From Liolophura sinensis (taxonomy: Eukaryota > Mollusca > Polyplacophora > Chitonida > Chitonidae), in contig NC_088295.1 of NCBI RefSeq assembly GCF_032854445.1, forward strand, positions 91,569,805-91,633,804: 64,000 bases of DNA. The letters are read 5' to 3'. The notes beneath the pieces were generated by a model. That model did not search any database, was not told the DNA's origin, and was given only the letters and a program-made list of their open reading frames with translations. Of this stretch, positions 10,566 to 22,640 are shown one piece after another. A program made the position numbers and the translations under genes. Numbering within the stretch: position 1 is the stretch's first letter; every line of letters begins with the position of its first letter.

Positions 10566-10609
10566 AATAAAGCCATGTGAACGTTATACAGTGTGTCATC
10601 TGGGTCTTT

Positions 10610-10803
10610 TACACACGTAGAGCCTAAAGGACCCAGACATGTAATGTATGATCCTCCGGACACGAGGGCCTGCGCGGTTTACGGACGCTTCACTCTGACA
10701 TATCATCCTCAGAACACGGAGAGTCAGCTGAGAATCACCTGTGAGGTCAGCTACCAGGGTTCATACGATATGGTCATTGAAGAAATCTCCATCTGTGTTG
10801 AAC
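10610..10803 (+). pseudogene. Degenerate Ig-exon second half (gene 2, copy b)
   Basis: The translation YDPPDTRACAVYGRFTLTYH, then PQNTESQLRITCEVSYQGSY, then IEEISICVE aligns closely with YDPPAPNACTVRGSSTLTYY … ELRISCEI … DEMSICVEG of the Ig exon 45747-46157. The frame is open (within 10593-10922), but the donor is lost: GTTGAAG-GTAAAA has become GTTGAACTTTC. The N-terminal half with the first Cys and Trp is missing. An acceptor-like TTCTTCTTCAG at 10565 may still be used. Confidence 0.7.
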
Positions 10804-10929
10804 TTTCTGTTGCTTTTGTGTCTGTTGGTAAGAATCACAAGAGGACCAGTATTAAGAGAAGTGAATATGTGGTGAAATTTTTGAAAGTAGTGCACAAAAG
10901 TACGAATTGTCAGTATCCGTAAAAAAATA

Positions 10930-12236
10930 AACCTTCCGCGTGAAAAGCCAAATTTTATTTCATTTTAGCGTTTTATTGTGAGCAGGGGTAGATTCCAAAA
11001 AGTCATTTCTGACTTAAGTCAAAATTTGGAATGCGAACTTAAAGCGTATTTTGAGTTTTAAGAAATTAAAACTTTGCCCACCTTATCAACGTTATCCTAA
11101 GACAAACGTTTCTTCTGGTACCAAAAACTGAGCATTGTAAAGAGGCTTTAAATTTTCACAACCAGCTTTGTGGAATTGACCTCTGGTCTTCTCTTTCCAT
11201 TCATCGTTGTTCACAGTTAGTGAACATAATTAAAATATAAACAAGACGTGCAGCATATAGAGTAAAAAAAAAGAGCAACGACGACAGTGTGATAGCTGCC
11301 AAATGGTCACACGTAACCGTAACCGGCAAAAATGTTGCTTTTACATTACGCCTTTATTGCTTTACAACACTTTGTCCCAGATATTAGGAGTTCAACTAAA
11401 GGCTTGGCAAATCAGCTTTGAGTAATTCATAGGACATGTATTTTTCACACACTACCTGTTCATCACATGATACTAATTTAGAGAAAGTGTCAAATTATCT
11501 GTTCCCTGGCTACCTCCCTCCTTGCAAGAGAGCTTTCGCTAGATTCCGTACATGTCTCTCTATCTTTAACATTTATCAGGAAAACAAATCCAACCACGGA
11601 GGTACAACTCACGGAGGATCTCAGAACAGACGTGTAAAACAAACGGATGTTCCCGGTCAACACTCGCAAGGCCGTGCAGTACTCAAAAGGATGTTCAACA
11701 CAAAGCACTAATGAACTAACAAAGTATATAAAGCATGGATTCATGCAAAGAGAAACAGTTTCTAGAGATGTATATAGGTCGCCAGGAATGTTCTAGCAGT
11801 TTCATGTATAACTTTTTCCGTCTTAGCACTGAGTTGTGGGGCATCCATACATGTATATATTTCGTTATTAGCATGTTCCTGTGGTCCATATAAAACCGTT
11901 TCTGACTTAGTACTGGGTTTTGGGGCATCCATATTTATTTCATATTTAACGTATTCCTGTGTAGCGAGTGGTACCAGGGGAAGCAGACCTGTATCGCTGT
12001 TTTATATAAATGGGGTCTAGATGCGGTGTGTATACAAGTGATGGAAATTTCATTTGTACAGGACCCTGTGGGGCATTGAAATCAGTTTACACGTAATTAC
12101 ACGGATGTCCAGTACTTTATACTTCATAACTTCTTGTGGTTTATATATGTATGTATGCATATATCCCTCAGAAGTAACGTCTAGTTTTGTTGCCACTCAA
12201 GAAGGTTTCAAGTCAAAACCCCATAAAACGGGCATG

Positions 12237-12240
<4 letters not shown>
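10930..12240. other. Intron-like sequence, no supported feature
   Basis: This stretch is AT-rich and has no coding, RNA or named repeat signal. A short direct repeat (GTGTTGGGGCATCCAT-like, near 11830 and 11915) is present. Small frames here appear random. Confidence 0.4.

Positions 12241-12304
<64 letters not shown>
12239..12304. repeat. (TA)n microsatellite
   Basis: An uninterrupted TA dinucleotide run of about 64 bp. Confidence 0.97.
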
Positions 12305-12307
<3 letters not shown>

Positions 12308-12385
12308 TTCAGAGGGTCATCGATAATTAGTATATATGACTGTACTACAGGACTGTACTACATTCGCCGATCCCGTGTCATGACT

Positions 12386-12711
12386 CAGTTTGGGCCTCAA
12401 CCATAATCCACCAAGACAGGAGAACCTTTCTCAGGAGAACAGTGCTGACCTGTGCTGGACAGCTGGCTGCTGGCCACCCCGGGGTCTCAGAACACAAGCA
12501 GAGCCTGAACGACCCAGACAGGTCGATCGTCACCGTGAACACCATGAACATAGAGTACGATCCTCCGTGTGGAAATGTCTGCACGGTTTACGGAATCTCG
12601 ACTCGGACACATTACCCTCAGAACATGGACCGTGGGCTGAGAATCACCTGTGAGGTTAATATCAGGGCTCAGACGATATGGTCACTAAGGACATCTCCAT
12701 CTGTATTGAAG
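12386..12711 (+). pseudogene. Near-full-length Ig exon with frameshift (gene 2, copy c)
   Basis: This covers most of the Ig exon type of 45747-46157: GCTGACCTGTGCTGGACAGC (first Cys), then YDPP-coding GTACGATCCTCCG, an ACGGTTTACGG block, AGAATCACCTGTGAGG (second Cys) and CATCTCCATCTGTATTGAAG followed by an intact GTAAAA donor at 12712. Compared with the intact sibling, a one-base loss near 12655-12675 shifts the frame and gives an early TAA in the donor frame. The N-terminal part has further shifts, so it is most likely a dead exon, although the donor is preserved. Confidence 0.75.
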
Positions 12712-12869
12712 GTAAAACCTACACATATGCTCGGAATAAAATGAGTTGGCATTTGGCCGAGGTTGTTCTGGAGTTTTACAGGTCTGAAAAAATAAGGTAT
12801 GTAATAATGGACACCCAAGCTGAGGTAAATGCTGCTTCGGCTTAATGATCTGTAAAACTTTTTATATCA

Positions 12870-13345
12870 CATCAGACCAAATACTCCTGTTTCACGTGAA
12901 GAACGCGCCGACATTGACGTTGTTTGGCTAGGTTATCTCCCTTGTTCGGCTGTGAAAGCCCTCCCTTGTCGCTTCAGCCTGTGGGCTGAAGTGTTAAGTC
13001 TTTTGCAAAATAAATTCGTTACAATGTTGCTCAGTGACAGGATACGGAAATATATTTTGTCAGTAAAAAGCTCTAGCAACTGTGTCACAAAGTCATTTCG
13101 GGCTTAAGTCCAAAATTGCAGCCCAAATTAAACTCCTAAATAAGAGCATCAAATCAATGAAAGTCTGGCCGATAGTTCTACATTTCTACCAAGTTTGCAG
13201 CAAGATGAAACAAAATTTCAACTGGCTTAGACTCGCTGCATTTGTGATACACAGATTGTTGTACATGGGATTGTCGATGGGCTCTTCAGAAATGCCCGGA
13301 AGAACAATGCACTATGTAATTAAAATCACTCGTCGGCCAGAACCG
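12870..13345 (+). repeat. Duplicated intron block, copy a
   Basis: This is homologous over about 470 bp to 16330-16855 (shared: CCTTGTTCGGC, GCTGAAGTGTT, GATACGGAAATATAT, GTCACAAAGT, ACAGATTGTTGTACA/ATTATTGTACA, CGTCGGCCAG). Shorter relatives lie at about 15633-15742, 54165-54236 and 61465-61600. Each large copy is followed by a 33-nt linker exon, so these are duplicated intron-exon blocks. A small frame at 13082-13357 is not supported as coding. Confidence 0.8.
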
Positions 13346-13820
13346 AGTGGGCCCTAAATGATAACCTGCCGGTAAGTTTGGCTATACACGAATACTGCTA
13401 TGTTAAAACATAGACCAGTAGCCTTGCTATAAGGTACATCGGCGACGTCATATTGCGCGGCTGGTACGTCAGTTTGTTCACATAATCACGCAACCCGAAG
13501 GCAGCGTATTGCAATGCCTTCTAGATGTTTGTCACATAATAGGTGTGTCCTGAACACAAATCCATAGAAGAATTCTTGTCTCCTTTCTTATGTCAGCGAA
13601 GACAGTTAACTGTTCGTAGTTAACAGTTAGCTATTTGCTGGGGAACAGGGCTTATTTTTTCCTTATGTAGAATTGCTTTATTACCAGTATTCTAAAAATA
13701 TTTGAGGACTGTTCCCAAAACGAATAGCAAACTGCGAACTGTTGTCTTCACACATTTCCTTTTTGAGTACGATGAAAAACCTTAATCAAACAAATAAATA
13801 AATCATTGTTTTTCTTCAAG

Positions 13821-13853
13821 ATGTGCCCGACAAACGAAGCACTCCTGAACCAG
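13821..13853 (+). pseudogene. Linker micro-exon copy without donor
   Basis: The acceptor TTTTTCTTCAAG is followed by 33 nt coding DVPDKRSTPEP in phase 1, matching the family at 14818, 15402, 17775 and 54990. The base after the exon is A (CAG then ATGAAC), so the GT donor is gone. It is a likely inactive copy. Confidence 0.6.
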
Positions 13854-14817
13854 ATGAACATTACAGTACATGTGTACTTGTGAATAGATTCCTTTCTATT
13901 AATTGTCTCTTCAGTTGCTAATTTACCCCAGATAGACATGAACAGTAGAAAAGAAATCATCCACGCTTCCTTTTATTTTTGTAAACATACCGTACGGGGG
14001 AAATAATCATGTTCACGTGGCTACGACATCCTGAGACAGTAAATAGTGGCCAACCGAAGCAGTAGCAAAACCTCAAATATAATCGTTTTATGTAAAATCA
14101 GCGAAATAAAATTAGATTTTGCCATTTGCTTCCTTAATACGTCTTGCAAACTTCTTTTCCTGCCACTGTATTACTCTTGGACGTGTGATATGTATGCATG
14201 TGTCGTGTCACTGCACATTTTGACTTGCATTACCTCCTCGGTGCTTCTTTAGTTGTGTTGGGGATTCGGTTATCAAGACAGATTAAATGTGATTTTCCGC
14301 CCTGTTTGATTCAGGAGATATACACATTGTGTACAGCAAACAATAGGTCAACTGATAAATAAACACTGGCTTTATTGTTGAAGTTAAACGTAAATATCTT
14401 CAAAGAAACAGTTTTCGGTCAACAGCGCTTACACATGTCAGAAAATATTTCTTTGGTATAGTTTAAGTACATGCAAAGACAATAACATTGTCTGTTTCTG
14501 TTTTTACGGCAGTAAACAGAAAGTAGAAATGCAGGAACTGACATTGTTGTTTTGAGTATTTACTTACGTAAATTATTCTAAAATCAGTTTTAAGTAGCCA
14601 AAATTGTACAAATTCATAAACTCATTCACGAATTTAAGGAAAGATAGCCGTCAACATGAGAGAATAAATACATTGGTTTTGTGAGTAGATACCTTCACTC
14701 GTCCGTTTTGCTGCACTCCGATTGTAAGTGTATATATAAGCTTAAAACACATCGGAATTCCTCGTAATATTATATACCAGTCCAACAAAGGCATTACTTT
14801 TGTCTGTTTCCTTCAAG

Positions 14818-14850
14818 ATGTGACCCGCAGACAAACCACTCGTGACCCAG
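14818..14850 (+). CDS. Gene 2 linker micro-exon copy, GC donor
   Basis: This is a 33-nt phase 1-1 exon after TTTCCTTCAAG, coding DVTRRQTTRDP. The donor reads CAG then GCGAGT. GC-AG introns are known but rare, so use is possible but uncertain. It is one of five related copies, and it lies 0.55 kb upstream of the next copy at 15402. Confidence 0.45.
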
Positions 14851-15401
14851 GCGAGTATAATTACTTGTGTAGTTCTGAGTGGATTGTCTCCATAGTTAGT
14901 TGACCTACAGTTCAGATAAAAATAAAAAGTCTCTTCATTGTGAAGGTGAATATACCTTCAATGGGTGACACAACAAATAATGACGAGACGAAGGTCTAGC
15001 AAAACCTGGGGTATTACACTTTGGAAAGGCTTTGTAGAAAGTCTTGTAGAAAGTCATTTTTTAAAAGTTACCGATGTCAGTAATCGTCCTGATGACAATC
15101 TGATATAAGTATGTCGTTTCGTTCATATTTTGGCTGAATTACCTGATAGATGATCCTCTAGTCTAACCACCGATTAAATTTTAAATGTACATGCATGAAA
15201 TAATGTCAGAAATAACAATATACCAGAAAACAAAATATACGCAAATCGATAAATAGAAAAAAGTCGTATTCTCTGAGTTTTCAGAAAAAAAAATATGGTC
15301 AGTAGCGCATACAGCAAAGTGTACATCAGTGTAAATATATGTCTGCGATGTGACTGAAGTACAAGAAACACACTACTTTTGTCTGTTTTGTTTCCTTCAA
15401 G

Positions 15402-15434
15402 ATGTGACAGACAGACAAACCACTCCAGGGCCAG
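15402..15434 (+). CDS. Gene 2 linker micro-exon copy
   Basis: This is a 33-nt phase 1-1 exon between TTTCCTTCAAG and GTTAGT, coding DVTDRQTTPGP. It is a Thr/Pro-rich stretch without cysteine, suited to a short extracellular hinge between the Ig part and the membrane. Its position upstream of the transmembrane exon at 18353 supports this. Inclusion, skipping or mutually exclusive use with the other copies would not change the frame. Confidence 0.5.
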
Positions 15435-15632
15435 GTTAGTATAAATGGATGTGTACCTCTGAGTAAATTATATATCTACATCTGTAGTTGTGAGGGGATT
15501 CCTTTCTTTTTTGCTATAGTTTTTAAACATATTTCGTTTAGCTGCACACGTGTTTCCCTGCGATTTCATTGTTTGGATTGTGCTACTCCATTAACGTTTT
15601 TGCAGCTGTCCTAGTGATTTATTTGTTTATTT

Positions 15633-15742
15633 TACAGAATAAAATCGTTACTAGGTTACACGATACAAAAATACATTTTATCAGTAACAATCATAATCAA
15701 ATTAAAAGCCCTGGCAACTGTGTCACAAAGGGATTTCGGACT
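15633..15742 (+). repeat. Duplicated intron block, partial copy
   Basis: The bases from CAGAATAAAATCGTTACTAG to CACAAAGGGATTTCGGACTT match the middle of the block at 12870-13345 and 16330-16855. Confidence 0.65.
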
Positions 15743-16329
15743 TCAAGGAGAAGAAGCATAATTTTGCGTTTTTTCCTCTCGCAACACGCAAAGCCTGAAA
15801 ACGGCAAACCGGGAATAAATCGCAAGCTCCATCGCGTCCTCCATCTTTCCAACCCTGTAATTTATGGTGGGGGTGTGTTGCCTCTCAGTCAGTGAAAGTC
15901 GTTAAAACTGCCGGCTTGTTCGTGTAAACTCGCAACCTACGTCCACATTCGGGTTTCCCGATCATCAAGCGGAAAACCAACTGTACTGTTTGCTACCTTG
16001 TGGGAAGAAAAGTTCTACCGGAAATGTACGAACTGCACTTCGGCGATTTCCGACGGCAATTCTCCTCCTAACACAGAAGACTCCGGGACTAGATCTTACA
16101 CCAAATGGAGCCGCCCTCAGCGGAGTTTGGCGCTGGCTTTATTTATAATTTATCAACTTGAGGTACATATAAAAAATTTTTATGGCATGCACCTGCGATG
16201 AAATGCATGCTCTTTTCAATTGTATTTGTTTGATATTCAAGTTTTCTTCTCCGCGGGCCGTGGGCCACGACCAGCGGGCCACAGAGCGAGATGTTCGCAT
16301 CCGGCTTCCATATAATGGTATGTAAAACT

Positions 16330-17010
16330 TCTTACTTCGCACAAACCAGATGCTCCCGTTTTCGTTGAACTGCAACGGTCACATGAAGGACGTGCCGATA
16401 TTGACGTTTTTTGACTAGGTTATCACCCTTGTTCGGCAGTGGAAACACTTCGGCGTCGCTGCAGCCTTTGTGCTGAAGTGTTGAGTCTTTTGCCGAATAA
16501 ATTCGTTGCAAGATTACCTAGTGACACGATACGGAAATATATGTTGTCAGTAACAATCAGAATCAAATTAAAAGCTCTGGCGACAGTGTCACAAAGTAAT
16601 TTCGGACTTAAGTCTAAACCCAAAGTAAACTCCTATATATGAGCATCAATCAACGAAAATATGGCCGATAATTCTAGGTCTTGTAGTACATTTCAGCCAA
16701 GTTTTGCAGCAAGTTGAAACAAACTTCTTACTGGCAAAGACTCTCCAATTCTGTAATACACAGATTATTGTACAAGGAATTGTGGATGGTCTCTTCAGAT
16801 ATACTAGGAAAAACAATGCACCACAAAATTAACATCACTTGTCGGTCAGTAAAACAAAATGAAAAGAAAATGATAAACCAATAAGTGAACTTAGAAAATA
16901 ATCCAAGTCTTCAGAATAATAGTGTTTATGGACACAAAGTACTCCAGCCAATATGGTGCAGGGGCATACACACGTAGAGAACCGTGCAAGGGGAACAACA
17001 CCACAGATAT
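16330..17010 (+). repeat. Duplicated intron block, copy b (long)
   Basis: The first 525 bp match 12870-13345. The following part (ACAAAGTACTCCAGCC … GGGAACAACACCACAGATAT) matches 54325-54408 and 62195-62300. It is followed by the linker exon at 17775. The layout shows repeated segmental copying of intron plus micro-exon within the cluster. Confidence 0.75.
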
Positions 17011-17774
17011 ATTTATAATTAGCTACCTCAGTATGAGATTGATCACTAAAACGCAGATCTGCTGGGCCAGCGAGTGCATAGGGCCTAAGCATAGCCGAGA
17101 TTGCGTGCTCGACAAAACAAACCAGTTTGATCAAAATCACTTTCCGACTGATGTTTAACATACACACTGTTGTTCTCGGGTAACCGGTATATTTGAATAC
17201 TGAGATATCATCCATATGTCACAACTACACGTGTTTGGCAACCGGCATGACGATGTCACCTGTGTAGCCTACACGCTCCCGCATACCCTTGACGTGCAAC
17301 AACAACAGCAGTAGACCGTTATGAACGACACAAACAACTTGTGGCTTAGAAAATGCGGCTCACGAAATAAATCCAATTGTTCTGCATCTTCTGCGCCCAA
17401 AGTTCGTATTCTGGAGCTTACGGCGTTTCCTTCTGCAAACAATGGACAAACATTTCCCACAGTTTGGAAAGGAAGTAAACTATTAGATAACATCATGTTA
17501 TTCCTTAAAATTAAATTATGAGGATTGACTGTAATGCTAGTATGTTTTAGTTTTGTTGGTATAAACAAAAAACACGGTGTTCAAACTTCACAGCGGTTTT
17601 CTCGTTTATACTCCAATAAAACTAAAAAAATATTAGTCAATCGTTAAGTAAATTACTTCCTTTCTCGCTGCTGTCTCAATAGTAAGTATGTATTTGTAAA
17701 CTAAGAGCGCAACTGATATATCCTCAACATAGTTACAGATAAAGAAATAATTTACCTGTTCTATTTCGCTCAAG

Positions 17775-17807
17775 ATGTGACCGACAGAAAAGCCACTTCT
17801 GAACCAG
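17775..17807 (+). CDS. Gene 2 linker micro-exon nearest the membrane exon
   Basis: This is a 33-nt phase 1-1 exon between CTATTTCGCTCAAG and GTGAAT, coding DVTDRKATSEP. Splicing to the next exon (18353) is in phase and gives …TSEP-AVCQLCGNM…. It is the best-placed of the four gene 2 copies. The role as an extracellular juxtamembrane linker is inferred from position. Confidence 0.6.
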
Positions 17808-18352
17808 GTGAATATAAATACAGGTGTAGTTGTGAGTGGATTCTTAAGTCGTAATTGCCTCTCCTACAGACATTGATTGTTCCTGGTTGTAAAAAAAATC
17901 ACGCAAACAGTAGAAAGACAATTTATTATCCATTCGTTTAATTTTTACTGAACGTAGGGAGTTTACATTTGTGTTTAGAGAAGTTTGACGGGTTTCTTCT
18001 TCCTGTGGATAGTATCATCTCTTAACAACTGACGATGGATCCTCATCTTGAAATACACCCTTTTAGGCTTCTCCCACTAGCAATAAAAACCTTACGGGCA
18101 CATCTTTACAAACCAATAAGACTCACGAGTTTGCTCACTGTGTCTAGCGCAAGAACTAAACAAGTCGTTGCTCCAAACTTTTCTAAATATGAATTGTGAC
18201 AAATCCTCCCGGCGCGCATGCGTACTGCGATTTCCCACCGATTATAGTCTGTATTGGCCGATTTTTACTGCCTACTACAAGGAGAATGAGATGAAATTTT
18301 CATCCTTGAAAACCACCCTTATTCACTTTGTTCTTCACGGCCATACTTGCAG

Positions 18353-18508
18353 CTGTTTGTCAGTTATGTGGGAACATGGCAGCGGCCAGTAAGCGGTTTG
18401 TGGGAGCAGATATTGCTAGAGGCGTGCTGGGAGGAGCGTGCGGGGGAGCCCTGCTCTCACTTATCCTCGCCTTCATCATAATGCATTGTGCCGGTTACAC
18501 ACTCATAG
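18353..18508 (+). CDS. Gene 2, transmembrane exon of a receptor-like protein
   Basis: The acceptor is CACGGCCATACTTGCAG (ends 18352) and the donor GTGAGT starts at 18509. It is 156 nt, phase 1-1. The translation starts AVCQLCGNMAAASKRFVGAD and continues with a single hydrophobic segment rich in Gly/Ala/Leu/Ile (GVLGGACGGALL, then SLILAFIIMHC) and ends GYTLI. This is a single-pass membrane segment with a CxxC just outside it. The exon at 63344-63517 is a clear paralog (CQLCDNM, SKRFGGGDIA, VLGGACGGAL, FIILHCTGYTLT). The GxxxG-like glycines may allow helix pairing (inference). The downstream intron starts with an array derived from this exon's end. No named family was recognised. Confidence 0.8.
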
Positions 18509-21500
18509 GTGAGTACTGGTGACACACTTACACGCGAGCACTGATTACACACCCACAGGTAAGTACAAGTTACAAACTCATAGGTAAATACAGATTACAC
18601 ACTCATAGGTGAGTACTAGTGACACACTTACAGGCGAGCACTGATTACACACCCACAGGTAAGTACAAGTTACAAACTCATAGGTAAATACAGGTTACAC
18701 ACTCATAGGTGAGTACTGGTGACATACTTACAGGCGAGCACTGATTATACAGTCACAGGTAAGTACAAGTGACAAACTCATAGGTAAATACACGTTACAC
18801 ACTTATAGGTGAGTACTGGTGACACACTTACAGGCAAGCACTGATTACACACCCACAGGTAAGTACAAGTTACAAACTCATAGGTAAATACATGTTACAC
18901 ACTCAAAGGTGAGTACTAGTGACACACTTCCAGGTGAGCACTGATTACACACCCACAGGTAAGTACAAATTACAAACTCATAGGTAAATACAGGTTACAC
19001 ACTCATAGGTGAGTACTAGTGACACACTTACAGGCGCGCACTGATTACACACCCACAGGTAAGTACAAGTGACAAACTCATAGGTAAATACAGGTTACAC
19101 ACTCATAGGTGAGTACAGATTATACACTCATTGGGTGAGTACTGGTGACACACTTACAGGCGAGCACTGATTACACACCCACAGGTAAGTACAAGTTACA
19201 AACTCATAGGTAAATACATGTTACACACTCATAGGTGAGTACTAGTGACACACTTACACGCGAGCACTGATTACACACCCACAGGTAAGTACAAGTTACA
19301 AACTCATAGGTAAATACAGGTTACACACTCATAGGTGAGTACTAGTGACACTCTTACAGGCGAGCACTGATTACACACCCACAGGTAAGTACAAGTTACA
19401 AACTCATAGGTAAATACATGTTACACACTCATAGGTGAGTACTGGTGACATACTTACAGGCGAGCACTGATTACACACCCACAGGTTAGTACAAGTTACA
19501 AACTCATAGGTAAATACAGATTACACATTTATAGGTGAGTACTAGTGACACACTTACAGGCGCGCACTGATTACACACCCACAGGTAAGTACAAGTTACA
19601 AACTCATAGGTAAATACAGATTACACACTCATAGGTGAGTACTGGTGACACACTTACAGGCAAGCACTGATTACACACGCACAGGTAAGTACAAGTTACA
19701 AACTCATAGGTAAATACATGTTACACACTCATAGGTGAGTAGTGGTGACACACTTACAGGCGAGCACTGATTACACACTCACAGGTGAGTACAAGTTACA
19801 AACTCATAGGTAAATACAGGTTACACACTCATAGGTGAGTACTGGTGACACTCTTACAGGCAAGCACTGATTACACACTCACAGGTAAGTACAAGTTACA
19901 AACTCATAGGTAAATACAGGTTACACACTCATAGGTGAGTACTGGTGACATTTTTACAGGCAAGCACTGATTATACAGTCACAGGTAAGTACAAGTTACA
20001 AAATCATAGGTAAATACATGTTACACACTCATAGGTGAGTACTGGTGACATACTTACAGGCGAGCACTGATTACACACTCACAGGTGAGTACAAGTTACA
20101 AACTCATAGGTAAATACAGGTTACACACTCATAGGTGAGTACTGGTGACACACTTACAGGCGAGCACTGATTATACAGTCACAGGTAAGTACAAATTACA
20201 AACTCATAGGTAAATACAGGTTACACACTCACAAATGAGTACTGATTACACACTCACAGGTAAGTACGGGCCACATACTCATAGGTGAGTATTGGTTATA
20301 CACTCACAGGCCATAACTGGTTACCCATTCACAGGTCAGTTCAGGTTACACACTCACAGGTCAGTTCTCTTTTCGTATTCACAGGGTTGTAGTGGTTACA
20401 CACTCACAGGTAAGTTCTGTTTTCGTATTCACAGGTCAGTAGTGGTTACACACTTACAGGTAAGATCTGTTTACTCACTCACAGATGGGTATTGGTTACA
20501 CACTCACAAATGAGCACTGGTTACACAGGATAGTAATGGATATACACTTACAGATGAGTACCGGTTACACACTTACAAGGCAATACTCGTTACACACTCA
20601 CAGGCTAATACTGGTTACACATTCACAAGGGAGTACTGGTTACACACTCACAGGTCAGTACTGGTTACACAGTCACAGGTGAGTACCAGTTACACTCTTG
20701 CAGGTGAGTACCATTAAACACTCACAGGTGAGTACCACGTACACACTCATAGGTGAGAACAGGTTACACACTCTTAGGTGAGTAACGGTTACACATTTAC
20801 AGGTGAGTACAGGTTACACACTTACTGGTGAGCACGGGTTACACACTCTTAGGTGAATACCACTCTTGCAGGTGGGTATAAGTTACATACTTACAGGTGA
20901 GTACTTCTTAGGCACTCATCGGTGAGTACAGGTTACACATTCACAGGGGAGGACAGATTACATACTTACAGGTGAGCACCAGTTACAAACTCACAGGTGG
21001 GTATCAGTTACACATTTACAGGTTAGTACCTCTTAGGCACTAATGGGTGAGTAGTGGTGCGCACTCATAGGTGTGTAGGGATTACACATTCATAGGTGAG
21101 CACAGATTTCACACTCAAAGGAAATTACAGGTTATATATTCACAGGTTAGTAATGGTTACTCACTCACAGATGAGTACAGATTACACACTGACAAGTGAG
21201 TGCAGGTTACAGACTCACAGGTGAGTATTGGTTACATACTCACAAATGAGTACTGGTTACACACTCACAAGTGAGTACGGGTTAGACACTTATAGGTAAA
21301 TACACGTTATGCTCTCATAGGTGAGTAACAGTTAAACACCTGCAGGTGAATACCAGCTACACACTCACAGGTGAGTAACAGTTACACACTTACAAGTGAA
21401 TACCACTTACACACTCATAGGTGAATAATTGTTACACACTCACAGATAAGTACAGGTCACACAACCACAAATGAATGCAGAATACAGACTCACAGGTGAG

Positions 21501-22640
21501 TACTAGATACATACTTACAGGTGAATACCAATTACACATGAGTATAGGTTACACAATCATAGATGACTGCTGGTTACACATCCACAGATGAGTACAGGTT
21601 ACACAACCACAAGTGAGTGCAAACTACAGACTCACAGGTGAGCAATGGTTACACACTCACAAATGAGTACTGGGTACACACTCACAGGTAAGTACGGGTC
21701 ACATACTAGTATTGGTTATACACTCACAGGTCATTCCTGGTTACCCATTCGCAGGTCAGTACAGGTTACACACTCATAGGTTAGTAGTGGTTACACGCTC
21801 ACAGGTAAGTTTTGTTCACAGATGGGTGTTGGTTACACAATCACAGGTCAGTTCTGTTTACACAGGACAGTAATGGATACACACTTACAGATGAGTACCG
21901 GTTACACACTCCCAAGGGAATACTCGTTACACACTCACAGGCTATTACTGGTTACACATTCACAAGGGAGTACTGGTTACACACCCACAGGTCAGTATTG
22001 GTTACACGCTCACAGTTAGTAAAGGTTACACACTCACAGGTGAGTACCGGTTACAGAACTTGCTACCTACTCACAGGTGAGCACTGATTACACAAGCACA
22101 GATCCGCACTGCCAACACACTCACAGATCAGTACCGTTAACAGACTCAGCTGATTGTGACGAGTACTAGCTGCACACTCACAGGTCAGTACTGTCTACTA
22201 CAGGACATTCCTGGTTACACACTCACAAGTGAGCACTGATTACACAAGCACAGATCCGTACTGCCAACACACTCACAGATCAGTACCGCTAACAGACTCA
22301 GTTGATTGTGACGAGTACTAGTTGCACACTCACAGATCAGTACCGGTTGCACACCCATAGGTCAATACTGTCTACTACAGGACATTCCTGGTTACACACT
22401 CATAGGTGAGCACTGATTACACAATCACATATCAGTACTGCCAACACACTCACAGATCAGTACCGCTAACAGACTCAGCTGATTGTGACGAGTACTAGTT
22501 GCACACTCACAGATCAGTATCGGTTGCACACCCATAGGTCAATACTGTCTACTACAGGACATTCCTGGTTACACACTCACAGGTGAGCACCGATTACACA
22601 GTCTAAAGGTCAGTACTGGCTATATACCCGGTATCACTGT
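18498..22640 (+). repeat. About 25-bp splice-donor-derived satellite, 4.1 kb
   Basis: The unit is about 25 bp (GTTACACACTCACAGGTGAGTAC and close variants). The first unit is the last bases of the transmembrane exon plus its 5' splice site. From 18.5 to about 20.3 kb, four units form a higher-order repeat of about 100 bp. At 22.2-22.6 kb a 177-bp higher-order unit recurs (CAGGACATTCCTGG at 22201, 22378, 22555). Around 160 units are estimated from length, and many carry CAG-GTGAGT or CAG-GTAAGT. A paralogous array follows the second transmembrane exon (63500-64000). Open frames at 20292-22087 are repeat artefacts. Confidence 0.93.

Noticed and set aside
12054-12326. 90-codon + frame ending in Ile-Tyr repeats
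   Set aside because: More than a third is translated (TA)n microsatellite, with no other coding support.
16835-17215. 126-codon minus-strand frame
   Set aside because: It covers the duplicated intron block, whose other copies do not keep the frame open. No splice or family evidence.
18498-22640. CRISPR-like array
   Set aside because: Units are directly adjacent without unique spacers and the context is animal intronic DNA.
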